Part shown: in pieces, positions 1 through 4,972 of the stretch
Numbering within the stretch: the stretch's first letter is position 1
Layout: every line of letters starts with the position of its first letter
NCBI GenBank assembly: GCA_009776495.1
Contig: WRNS01000098.1
Coordinates: 1 to 5,061 of the forward strand
Direction: 5' to 3'
DNA from: Methanobrevibacter sp.
Lineage (GTDB): Archaea > Methanobacteriota > Methanobacteria > Methanobacteriales > Methanobacteriaceae
Length of the DNA stretch: 5,061 nucleotides
Made by a program: the position numbers and the translations under genes
The notes under the pieces: model-generated
Seen by the model: only the letters and a program-made list of their open reading frames with translations
The model's database searches: none
What the model was told of the DNA's origin: nothing

Positions 1-46
1 ATAAATAAATATTGATTTTATAATATAAAAAATATACATATTAGTA

Positions 47-147
47 TTTATATGAATTTATTATTTTTTAAAAATCAAAGAGTTTTATATGTGGTCCATG
101 AATTAAATAAAAAATCAAAAAATTTTATTAAACTATTTCCATGAATA
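47..147 (+). repeat. Imperfect direct repeats, about 37-43 bp period, three degenerate units
   Basis: The unit runs TTTATATG, then an ATGAAT element, then AAAATCAAA. TTTATATG lies at 47-54 and 84-91, with a decayed TTTATTAA from about 124. AAAATCAAA lies at 71-79 and 111-119, and in both places it is followed by a related stretch ending TTTTAT. CCATGAAT lies at 96-103 and 139-146, with a related ATGAATT at 52-58. The spacing drifts between copies, as expected of an old tandem duplication. Confidence 0.5.
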
Positions 148-152
148 TTATT

Positions 153-194
153 ATAACCCCAATTATGACAATTATAAACCCAAACATGACAATT
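153..194 (+). repeat. Two adjacent 21-bp direct repeats just before the radical SAM start
   Basis: Positions 153-173 and 174-194 are head-to-tail copies matching at 18 of 21 bases. Each begins ATAA, has a C-rich centre (ACCCAA-like) and ends ATGACAATT. They are the only C-rich element in an otherwise A/T leader and end 14 bp before the ATG at 209. A period of two helical turns would put both copies on the same DNA face, which suits a regulator site. That role is inference; a chance duplication is equally possible. Confidence 0.6.
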
Positions 195-208
195 GAAAAA
201 AAGATAAT

Positions 209-1213
209 ATGAATCTTATCGATAAAATAAAAAATTTTGAAACATTAGACTTGATTAATAAAGCCAATGAACTTAGTTTAAAAAATAATATGGTGACTAT
301 AAGTTTAGAAAGAGCTATATTCCTTTCATGGTGGTGTGATAAAGGAGATTGTAAATTTTGTTATATGAGTACTCAAAAAAACAAAATAAACGATCCAAAA
401 AAAGCTAGAAGAAAAATAAATTCTATATTAGCAGAATCTGAATTATGTAACCGTTTAGGATGGAACATTGAATTTTTATCTGGAGGTTATAAGAGTTTCT
501 CTACAGAAAAAATAAAAAAAATAGCTACAAACATATTTACTATTACTAATGAACCAGTATGGCTCAATATTGGAATAACAAAAGACTTAGAAGAATATGG
601 AAAAGAAATCGTTGGTATAACAGGAGCTATAGAAACAGCTAATCATAATTTACAAAAGAAAATCTGTCCAAGTAAACCCATGTCTGAAATAAGCGATATG
701 TTAGATAGATCTAAAGATTTAGGATTTAAAAACGCCATTACTATTATTTTGGGAATAGGTGAAACCCCAGATGATATTGAATATCTCATTCAATACATAA
801 AAGATTATAGAATTGATAGGGTTATTTTTTATTCAATAAATCCCCATAAAGGAACAGAATTTGAAAATTATTCACAACCCGCTTCATTGTATTATGCAGG
901 AGTTGTAGCTACTATCCGTTTAACTTTTCCAAACATTGAAATAATTTGTGGAACTTGGAGCGATAATTTAGCTAATTTAGGAATTTTAATATTGAGTGGA
1001 GCTAATGGAATTACAAAATTTCCTTTATTTAAAATGTTTGGAACAAAGTATGGAAAACGCGTCGAAGAAGAAGTTCATTGGGCTGGAAGAAAATTAAAAG
1101 GTACCTTTACAGACAAAACAAAATTAGGGTCTCTTGAAAGTGGATTTGATCCCGATTTAAACCCTTTTATAAAAAGATATATCAATGAATCATTAAAAAA
1201 CAAATACTTATAA
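209..1213 (+). CDS. BioB-like radical SAM protein with CX4CX2C motif
   Basis: This is a 334-residue enzyme of the radical S-adenosylmethionine superfamily, which uses a 4Fe-4S cluster to cleave SAM and start radical chemistry. The cluster cysteines are C43, C48 and C51, in the context WWC-DKGD-C-KFC-Y. This is CX4CX2C, not the canonical CX3CX2C, but F50 keeps the usual aromatic before the third cysteine. Other barrel signatures are SGG at 91-93, GAIETAN at 139-145, GIGET at 182-186, INPHKGTEF at 210-218 and SGANGITKFP at 263-272. The later ones align by eye with biotin synthase (GLGET, the xxGTP/E loop, AGANSI). It is probably cytosolic; no signal peptide or membrane helix is visible. It is not ordinary BioB, whose spacing is canonical. 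HmdB/HcgA, the Hmd hydrogenase cofactor enzyme, is a BioB relative with non-standard spacing (CX5CX2C) and is a possible kin. The substrate is unknown. The ATG start has only a weak upstream purine run (AAAGAT). No partner gene is adjacent. Confidence 0.85.
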   Translation: MNLIDKIKNFETLDLINKANELSLKNNMVTISLERAIFLSWWCDKGDCKFCYMSTQKNKINDPKKARRKINSILAESELCNRLGWNIEFLSGGYKSFSTEKIKKIATNIFTITNEPVWLNIGITKDLEEYGKEIVGITGAIETANHNLQKKICPSKPMSEISDMLDRSKDLGFKNAITIILGIGETPDDIEYLIQYIKDYRIDRVIFYSINPHKGTEFENYSQPASLYYAGVVATIRLTFPNIEIICGTWSDNLANLGILILSGANGITKFPLFKMFGTKYGKRVEEEVHWAGRKLKGTFTDKTKLGSLESGFDPDLNPFIKRYINESLKNKYL

Positions 1214-1246
1214 TATTTTCGAGTATAAGCTTCCTTTTATCTCTTT

Positions 1247-1294
1247 AGGAGAAAAAATACTAGTTTTATTATAGGTGAAAAAACACTAATTTTA
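1247..1294 (+). repeat. Pair of 22-bp direct repeats
   Basis: Positions 1247-1268 and 1273-1294 match at 19 of 22 bases. Both start AGG, run through GAAAAAA and end in CTA(G/A)TTTTA. They lie 34-81 bp after the radical SAM stop. Each copy contains an SD-like AGG(A/T)G, but no reading frame follows it. Confidence 0.6.
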
Positions 1295-1317
1295 GAACTA
1301 ATAATTTAGAACCAATA
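1291..1317 (+). repeat. Pair of 13-bp direct repeats
   Basis: TTTAGAACTAATA (1291-1303) and TTTAGAACCAATA (1305-1317) differ at a single base and have a 14-bp period. They overlap the end of the preceding 22-bp repeat pair, so the area looks like a zone of short slippage duplications. Confidence 0.5.
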
Positions 1318-1335
1318 GAATATTTTTAGTGAAAA

Positions 1336-1344
1336 TTTTTTTTT
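1336..1344 (+). terminator. Oligo-T tract (T9), candidate terminator of the radical SAM gene
   Basis: Nine consecutive T residues stand on the coding strand 123 nt after the radical SAM stop. Archaeal RNA polymerase stops at such U-runs without needing a hairpin. It is the longest T run on the plus strand between the two genes. AAAA directly before it could form a weak stem. In so AT-rich a genome the assignment is tentative. Confidence 0.45.
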
Positions 1345-1470
1345 AAATAACGATTACAATAATGATATATATGATAAAATCTATATTAATCTTTCAATTA
1401 ATAATTTCATGATAATCATATCAAATAATTTTGATTAATTAATTTAATGTTTAAAATTAAAATTATTTTA

Positions 1471-1650
1471 AAAGAATAAAAAATAATTTAAATTATTAAA
1501 AACTATTGAAAATAAGTATAAAATGTTAGAAACTATTAAAAAGAAATATAAAATATTAAAAACTAAGTAAAAGAGATATAAAAAATAATAAACTAATAAA
1601 AAATAATTTAAATTATTAAAAACTAAGTAAAATGAATAAAAACTAAAAAA
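1471..1650 (+). repeat. Tandem 30-bp-period repeat block, about six units
   Basis: Units begin at 1471, 1501, 1531, 1561, 1591 and 1621 with no length drift. Five of the six open with AACTA; the first opens AAAGA. Neighbouring units match at about 23-25 of 30 bases, while units 1471 and 1591 match at 28 of 30. A 31-nt segment at 1475-1505 recurs exactly at 1595-1625. Each of these two copies contains the 16-bp palindrome AATAATTTAAATTATT (1482-1497 and 1602-1617). There are no unique spacers, so this is not a CRISPR array. Stops interrupt the reading frames examined. Confidence 0.75.
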
Positions 1651-1659
1651 AAGATTGGA

Positions 1660-1667
1660 TTATAAAT
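1660..1667 (+). promoter_or_regulatory. TATA-box candidate for csl4
   Basis: TTATAAAT follows a purine-rich stretch (AAAAAAAGATTGGA) that could act as the TFB recognition element. Initiation about 25 nt downstream would fall near 1690, giving a leader of about 65 nt that includes the inverted repeat at 1691-1712. The same octamer precedes rpoL at 2430-2437. The call rests on sequence and position only. Confidence 0.5.
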
Positions 1668-1690
1668 CAGTTCAGTTAAATATTTTACAT

Positions 1691-1712
1691 TTGATAAAAC
1701 TATTTTTATCAA
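1691..1712 (+). promoter_or_regulatory. Perfect 9-bp inverted repeat in the csl4 promoter/leader
   Basis: TTGATAAAA (1691-1699) and TTTTATCAA (1704-1712) are exact reverse complements around the 4-nt loop CTAT. The element sits at or just after the predicted transcription start and 33 bp before the ribosome-binding site. It could be a dimer operator or an RNA hairpin at the very 5' end of the message. No T run follows, so a terminator is unlikely. Confidence 0.5.
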
Positions 1713-1755
1713 CATTATTAATATTATTTCACATTCTTATTTTAGAGGTGTAAAA

Positions 1756-2325
1756 ATGAAAATCAACGCTGGAGATTCTGTAATGCCAGGAGATGTGCTT
1801 GGTGTTAGTGAACAGTTTTTACCTGATAAATGGACGTATGATGATGGGAACTGTATTAAAGCAGCTGTTTTTGGAAATGTAGCAATAGATGATAAGAGCA
1901 AAATGATTTCTATTATCCCAAAGTCAGGGAGTCCCGCATTACTGAAAGTTGGAGATAGTATATATGGTCAAGTAACAGATGTTCGTGGCCAAAGAGCAGT
2001 GATAGATGTTCAAGGAATGAAAAATTGTGATAGACAACTTGCTCTTTCTTATATGGGAGCAATACATATTTCTCAAGTTAAAAATGGTTACTTAGAAAAA
2101 TTACACGATGCCCTTAGGATTGGAGACATTATTGAAGCGAAAGTAACAAAGATAATGGGAGATAATTTAGATTTAAATACAATTGATAAGGAAGGAGGAA
2201 TTATAAAAGCTATGTGTACAAGATGCCGTGCTTTTATGAAAATTACCGATAAAAAAGACGAACTTTATTGCGAAGTTTGTGATAGAAAAGAAAGAAGGAA
2301 AGTTTCTTCTAACTACAATTATTAA
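1756..2325 (+). CDS. csl4: Exosome complex RNA-binding subunit Csl4
   Basis: This is a cap subunit of the archaeal RNA exosome. It sits on the Rrp41/Rrp42 ring, binds RNA, and helps feed substrates to the 3'-5' phosphorolytic/tailing core in the cytoplasm. Its 189 residues match the usual Csl4 length and show the three expected parts. The N-terminal domain (about 1-60) starts with the typical PGD-LG turn. An S1 RNA-binding domain follows (about 64-145: VGDSIYGQVTDV, then GAIHISQV). The C-terminal zinc ribbon has C154-x2-C157 and C172-x2-C175, all four ligands present. The start is well supported by GAGGTG at 1745-1750, 5 nt before the ATG. It has its own TATA-like element, and an oligo-T tract follows, so it may be monocistronic. 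No other exosome gene is in the window; in many archaea the rrp4/rrp41/rrp42 genes lie at a separate locus. Confidence 0.93.
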   Translation: MKINAGDSVMPGDVLGVSEQFLPDKWTYDDGNCIKAAVFGNVAIDDKSKMISIIPKSGSPALLKVGDSIYGQVTDVRGQRAVIDVQGMKNCDRQLALSYMGAIHISQVKNGYLEKLHDALRIGDIIEAKVTKIMGDNLDLNTIDKEGGIIKAMCTRCRAFMKITDKKDELYCEVCDRKERRKVSSNYNY

Positions 2326-2411
2326 AACTATCAATTAGCGAAAAATTAAATGTGTATTTATATTTGAATCTTTAAAATATCTTAGACACTTCAATAACTT
2401 AAGAAAATAAA

Positions 2412-2418
2412 TTTTTTT
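2412..2418 (+). terminator. Oligo-T tract (T7), candidate csl4 terminator
   Basis: Seven T residues lie 87 nt after the csl4 stop and 12 nt before the TATA-like element at 2430. This is a plausible place for archaeal U-run termination between two separate transcripts. Confidence 0.4.
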
Positions 2419-2429
2419 ATCTTAATATC

Positions 2430-2437
2430 TTATAAAT
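2430..2437 (+). promoter_or_regulatory. TATA-box candidate for rpoL
   Basis: TTATAAAT, the same octamer as ahead of csl4, lies 153 nt before the annotated rpoL start. It would give a long leader of about 130 nt containing the 27-bp repeats. Because the leader is so AT-rich, a nearer TATA element cannot be excluded. Confidence 0.35.
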
Positions 2438-2461
2438 ACAGGAATAATAATTTAATGAATT

Positions 2462-2556
2462 AATTTTATTTAATAATCATTAATAATAAATTTATTTTAA
2501 TTATATAATAATAAAAATTTATTTTAATTATCTAATAACAAAAAATTTTATTTATC
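2462..2556 (+). repeat. 27-bp-period tandem repeats upstream of rpoL
   Basis: Positions 2488-2513 and 2515-2540 match at 24 of 26 bases, each running AAATTTATTTTAATTAT then TAATAA. A degenerate copy precedes them (about 2462-2487, AATTTTATTTAATAAT) and a partial one follows (about 2541-2556). There are no spacers and no coding potential. Confidence 0.65.
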
Positions 2557-2590
2557 GAATTTAAAAAAAAAATAACTTAAATCAATCCCA

Positions 2591-2884
2591 ATGGAAGATA
2601 ACATGGATGATATAGAAATTATAACTAATAAAAAATTAGAACTTGAAATTATAGCTCATGGTGAAAGCCATTCAGTGTGTAATGTCTTACGAAAATTTCT
2701 TATGGAAGATGACGACATTGAATATGCCGTTTATGGAATAGATCACCCTATTGTTGGTGAACCAATAATAAGTATTAAAGCCAAAAGAACCAAAAATCCA
2801 AAAAAATCTCTTTTAAATGCTTCTACTAAATTAAAAGAACAATCAGAAGAATTTAAAAAATTAGTAGAATCAATTTCTAGTTAA
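2591..2884 (+). CDS. rpoL: DNA-directed RNA polymerase subunit L
   Basis: This is the small archaeal RNA polymerase subunit equivalent to eukaryotic Rpb11/AC19. It pairs with RpoD (the Rpb3/alpha counterpart) to form the assembly platform of the core enzyme. The family signature is clear. LELEIIAHGESHSVCNVLRKFLMEDDDIEYAVYGIDHPIVGEPIISIKAK carries the conserved G-E-H-x5-L-R helix start (residues 24-34), the YxxxHP strand (about 48-53) and the P-xxx-I-K strand. A C-terminal amphipathic helix (about 73-95) is typical of the dimer interface. The 97-residue length is slightly long. Neither candidate start has a strong ribosome-binding site: ATG 2591 has none, while ATG 2603 (giving MDDIEII, 93 residues) has GGA at 2593-2595 and matches the family's usual N-terminus as I recall it. 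The 2603 start is a real alternative. A T6 run at 2887-2892 directly follows the stop. Confidence 0.92.
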   Translation: MEDNMDDIEIITNKKLELEIIAHGESHSVCNVLRKFLMEDDDIEYAVYGIDHPIVGEPIISIKAKRTKNPKKSLLNASTKLKEQSEEFKKLVESISS

Positions 2885-2886
2885 TA

Positions 2887-2892
2887 TTTTTT
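2887..2892 (+). terminator. Short oligo-T run after rpoL
   Basis: Six T residues begin 3 nt after the rpoL stop. A second run, T7 at 3015-3021, lies upstream of the preferred NUDIX start. Either or both could end the rpoL transcript, but such runs are common here by composition. Confidence 0.3.
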
Positions 2893-3057
2893 ATACATTA
2901 ATATAAGTGATAAATCCTCTAATTCTTTTTACTAAAAGTTTACAATATTTTCAATCAATATGGTTTATTTATTCTCAATAGGTTAGTATTGAATGGAAAC
3001 ATTGATAAAAATAATTTTTTTATTCAATCACTGGTATCAACTAAGAATTTATCATTT

Positions 3058-3061
3058 GGAG
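3058..3061 (+). promoter_or_regulatory. Ribosome-binding site deciding the NUDIX TTG start
   Basis: GGAG, within TTTGGAGATTTT, lies 9 nt before an in-frame TTG at 3071. The upstream ATG at 2993 has only AGGT (2980-2983) about 9 nt before it. The GGAG site, together with where family homology begins, favours TTG 3071. Confidence 0.55.
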
Positions 3062-3070
3062 ATTTTATTT

Positions 3071-3496
3071 TTGTCAAACTATAAAAAACCATCTATTACA
3101 GTTGATACTGTAATATTCAATGAATGTTCTGGAGAGAAAAAAAAATTTGTTTTAATAAAACGTGAAAATGAACCATTCAAGGATTATTGGGCTATTCCTG
3201 GAGGATTTGTTGATTATGGTGAAGCTGTAGAAGATGCAGCAATTCGAGAAGCTAAAGAAGAAACAGGAATTGAAATTAAATTAAAAAGATTATTCAATGT
3301 TTATTCAAAACCTGATAGAGACCCAAGAGGTCACACCATTACGATTGTTTTTTTAGCTACTGGAAATATAAAAGATTTGAAAGCTGGTAGTGATGCTAAC
3401 GACACTAAATTATGTTCTTTTGAGGAATTATCTTCCTTAAAAATAGCTTTCGATCATGAAAAAATATTAACTGATGTTTTAAAGAAAATAATATAA
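3071..3496 (+). CDS. NUDIX hydrolase, archaeal ADP-ribose pyrophosphatase-like
   Basis: It hydrolyses a nucleoside diphosphate linked to another moiety, with Mg2+ bound by the Nudix helix. Numbered from the TTG start it has 141 residues, a normal single-domain length. The Nudix box (G45 to I67: GFVDYGE, then REAKEETGI) is a perfect GX5EX7REUXEEXGU. The PFKDYWAIPGGFVDYGE run before it and the SKPDRDPRGHTITIVF strand after it are characteristic of the archaeal ADP-ribose pyrophosphatase/housecleaning type. The exact substrate (ADP-ribose, an oxidised nucleotide or another) cannot be read from the sequence. The frame stays open to an ATG at 2993, which would add 26 residues of unusual hydrophobic and aromatic composition (IIFLFNHWYQLRIYHLEILF). 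I treat that as leader: family similarity starts at about KKPSITVD, and GGAG precedes the TTG. It lies between rpoL and TFS on the same strand. Confidence 0.85.
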   Translation: MSNYKKPSITVDTVIFNECSGEKKKFVLIKRENEPFKDYWAIPGGFVDYGEAVEDAAIREAKEETGIEIKLKRLFNVYSKPDRDPRGHTITIVFLATGNIKDLKAGSDANDTKLCSFEELSSLKIAFDHEKILTDVLKKII

Positions 3497-3587
3497 TACA
3501 AAGATTTAAAAATTATTATACTGCAACAATAATACTAAATAAAAAATTAAGATAATCCATCTATATTTGCTTATTTGGAGGTATTAA

Positions 3588-3902
3588 ATGGAGTTTTGTT
3601 CAAAATGTGGAGCAATGATGCTTCCACAAGGTGATAAACTAAAGTGCAAATGTGGAAATACTAAAGACCTTACAAAAAATGAAGTTAATCAATATGAAAT
3701 TTCTGAAAAAATAGAGGCAAATGAAACTGTGATAATGAAAGGAGAAGAAATAGCAACGCTTCCAACAACTAGAGTTATTTGTCCTAAATGTGAAAATGAA
3801 AAGGCTTTTTGGTGGTTACAACAAACACGTAGAGCAGATGAAGCTGAAACACGATTTTTGAGATGTACTAAATGTAAACATACTTGGAGAGAGTATGACT
3901 GA
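3588..3902 (+). CDS. tfs: Transcription factor S (transcript cleavage factor)
   Basis: This is the archaeal counterpart of TFIIS and RNA polymerase subunit Rpb9/RpoM. It reactivates backtracked RNA polymerase by stimulating cleavage of the nascent RNA through the secondary channel. Its 104 residues are the usual length. The N-terminal zinc ribbon has C4-x2-C7 and C20-x-C22. The C-terminal TFIIS-type ribbon has C65-x2-C68 and C93-x2-C96, so all eight ligands are present. The catalytic acidic hairpin is intact as QTRRADEAETRF, with D84 and E85 the cleavage residues, so this is an active factor and not one of the catalytically altered paralogues. The start is firm: GGAGGT at 3577-3582, 5 nt before the ATG. 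A TATA-like TTATTATA at 3513-3520 could give it its own promoter. The next gene starts 18 nt after its stop, suggesting a shared message. Confidence 0.95.
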   Translation: MEFCSKCGAMMLPQGDKLKCKCGNTKDLTKNEVNQYEISEKIEANETVIMKGEEIATLPTTRVICPKCENEKAFWWLQQTRRADEAETRFLRCTKCKHTWREYD

Positions 3903-3909
3903 TATTGAT

Positions 3910-3915
3910 GAGGAT
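3910..3915 (+). promoter_or_regulatory. Ribosome-binding site of the TFS-linked membrane protein
   Basis: GAGGAT ends 5 nt before the ATG at 3921 and lies in the 18-nt gap after the TFS stop. It supports genuine translation of the unrecognised downstream frame and close coupling with TFS. Confidence 0.6.
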
Positions 3916-3920
3916 TTATC

Positions 3921-4886
3921 ATGCCAAACTCGAAAAAAGTTCCTAAAAACGAAAATGAAAAAGATTTGAAAAAGAAAAAACTTTTTAAACGTTTTAAAAT
4001 AAATTTAGAGACTCTTGAAATTGAAAAATCAGATTTTGATAAAAAACAACATAATAATGAGCATAATAAAGAGAATGAAGATAATAAAAAGGATATCCAC
4101 GATCCAACTATTGAAAATAATAACTCAGATACTGAAGAAAAATCAATGAATGAAGCTAAAGAAGAAGATTTTTATGATTACACTGATGAAAATCTTAATC
4201 AAAGCTCATTATCTTTTGAAAAAAACGGAACTGTAGATGAAAATTTCCCTTTACAAGCCGATGAACAATTATCATTATCTGCAAAAATTAAAGAAATTCT
4301 CGAGAAATGCCCAGAAATGGAATTTTCTGTTTTATCCATATTAGGATTAGCTATTGGCTTGTTTTTTATAATAATTGGAGTTTTTATTTTATTAGGAAAT
4401 TCTGAGAAAGTGGTGGATAATGTAATCTCTGGAGAAAATAATACTTTATCCGTTTTATTTGGCATGATAGGCCTTATATTCATTGTTTTCTCTTTATTAA
4501 AAATATTTCCCCAAAAAAAATCTTTGGGAAATGTTTTTCATATGATTAATGATTTTGAATTAAAAATTGATGAAGATAAACAAGAAAATGAAGAATCCAG
4601 TGAAACCAACAAACAAGACGAAGAAGAAAAAGAAGAAGAAACCAATGAAAACAAAAATAACGAACAAGAAGAAGAGCCTGAAGAACCTGAAAAACCCAAC
4701 GAAAACGAAGAAACTGAAGAAAATCAAAACAATGAATACAATGAAGAATCCAAAAAACCTGAAAAACCCAACGAAAACGAAGAAACTGAAGAAAACCTAA
4801 ACAATGGATATGATGAAAATGACAACAAATTTCTAGATAAAGATTCTTTAGATAATGAAATCGAAACAAAGTCATTTGAAGAGTGA
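3921..4886 (+). CDS. Acidic low-complexity protein with two membrane segments, unknown function
   Basis: I do not recognise this 321-residue protein. It begins with a short basic stretch (about 5-26, K-rich, KDLKKKKLFKRFK), then an acidic, Asn-rich disordered part (about 40-118). Two likely transmembrane helices follow: 137-158 (SILGLAIGLFFIIIGVFILL) and about 176-194 (LSVLFGMIGLIFIVFSLL), joined by a short loop of about 17 residues. The C-terminal half (about 216-321) is dominated by E, N, K and P and contains a duplicated 24-residue unit, PEKPNENEETEEN at 256-268 and 280-292. Two closely spaced helices put both charged tails on the same side; the basic N-terminus suggests the cytoplasm by the positive-inside rule. 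No catalytic motif or signal peptide is seen. Its GAGGAT site and 18-nt distance from TFS suggest co-transcription. The low-complexity tail may vary between strains. Confidence 0.75.
   Translation: MPNSKKVPKNENEKDLKKKKLFKRFKINLETLEIEKSDFDKKQHNNEHNKENEDNKKDIHDPTIENNNSDTEEKSMNEAKEEDFYDYTDENLNQSSLSFEKNGTVDENFPLQADEQLSLSAKIKEILEKCPEMEFSVLSILGLAIGLFFIIIGVFILLGNSEKVVDNVISGENNTLSVLFGMIGLIFIVFSLLKIFPQKKSLGNVFHMINDFELKIDEDKQENEESSETNKQDEEEKEEETNENKNNEQEEEPEEPEKPNENEETEENQNNEYNEESKKPEKPNENEETEENLNNGYDENDNKFLDKDSLDNEIETKSFEE
4684..4795 (+). repeat. 72-nt in-frame duplication in the acidic tail
   Basis: A 40-nt segment at 4684-4723 recurs exactly at 4756-4795, an offset of 72 nt (24 codons). Codon choice is identical in this part, which points to a recent duplication. 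The flanks of the unit have already diverged (QNNEYNEES against LNNGYDEND). Confidence 0.8.
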
Positions 4887-4903
4887 GTCTAATAAAAAAA
4901 ATA

Positions 4904-4946
4904 TAAAAGCTTTGATATAATTAATTTAGTGAAATAATAGCTTTTA
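4904..4946 (+). other. 8-bp inverted repeat after the last gene
   Basis: TAAAAGCT (4904-4911) and AGCTTTTA (4939-4946) are exact reverse complements separated by 27 nt, beginning 18 nt after the stop of the membrane protein gene. It may protect or mark a 3' end. No T run follows on the plus strand, and the loop is long, so a terminator role is weak. Confidence 0.3.
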
Positions 4947-4972
4947 ACAAAAATCTTAGATATAATCATTTG

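Larger units (their letters stand above)
1..208. other. AT-rich leader upstream of the radical SAM gene
   Basis: No gene is visible here. The stretch is nearly all A and T and holds imperfect direct repeats (listed separately). TATA-like TTTATATG occurs twice, at 47-54 and 84-91. Either could be the promoter of the gene starting at 209: a start site about 25 nt downstream would give a leader of roughly 95-130 nt. Which one is used, if either, cannot be decided from the sequence. The end of any upstream gene lies outside the window. Confidence 0.5.
1214..1755. other. 542-bp gene-free AT-rich region
   Basis: No credible open reading frame or RNA gene is seen. From left to right it holds a pair of 22-bp repeats, a 13-bp repeat pair, a T9 tract, a small inverted repeat (1420-1435, ATCAAA-TAAT-TTTGAT), a 30-bp-period repeat block, and the csl4 promoter and leader hairpin. 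Only A-rich sequence lies between these. Stops are frequent in the frames of the repeat block that I read, so it does not look like a coding remnant. Confidence 0.6.
2326..2590. other. 265-bp AT-rich spacer between csl4 and rpoL
   Basis: No gene is seen. It holds a T7 tract, a TATA-like element and 27-bp-period repeats, each listed separately. Its length and content suggest rpoL is transcribed from its own promoter and not by read-through from csl4. Confidence 0.5.

Noticed and set aside
1420..1435. Inverted repeat ATCAAA-TAAT-TTTGAT as a terminator or operator
   Set aside because: Six-base A/T-rich arms are expected by chance in this composition, and no T run or promoter is tied to it.
1471..1650. 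Possible CRISPR array because of regular repeats of about 30 bp
   Set aside because: The units are contiguous with no unique spacers, are degenerate and A-rich, and no cas gene is present.
2993..3070. Hydrophobic N-terminal segment suggesting a membrane-anchored NUDIX enzyme
   Set aside because: TTG 3071 with GGAG upstream explains the gene better; the segment has mixed charged residues, no clear helix, and lies before family homology.
3689..3922. Minus-strand open frame opposite TFS
   Set aside because: It is wholly antisense to the well-supported TFS gene and shows no recognisable motif.
4199..4483. Minus-strand open frame opposite the membrane protein gene
   Set aside because: It is a shadow of the plus-strand gene, which has a ribosome-binding site and operon context; no family features are seen.
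4546..4875. Minus-strand frame rich in Phe, Leu and Cys, and a plus-strand Lys-rich frame at 4567-4800
   Set aside because: Both are alternate-frame readings of the GAA/AAC-rich repeat tail and have its biased composition only.
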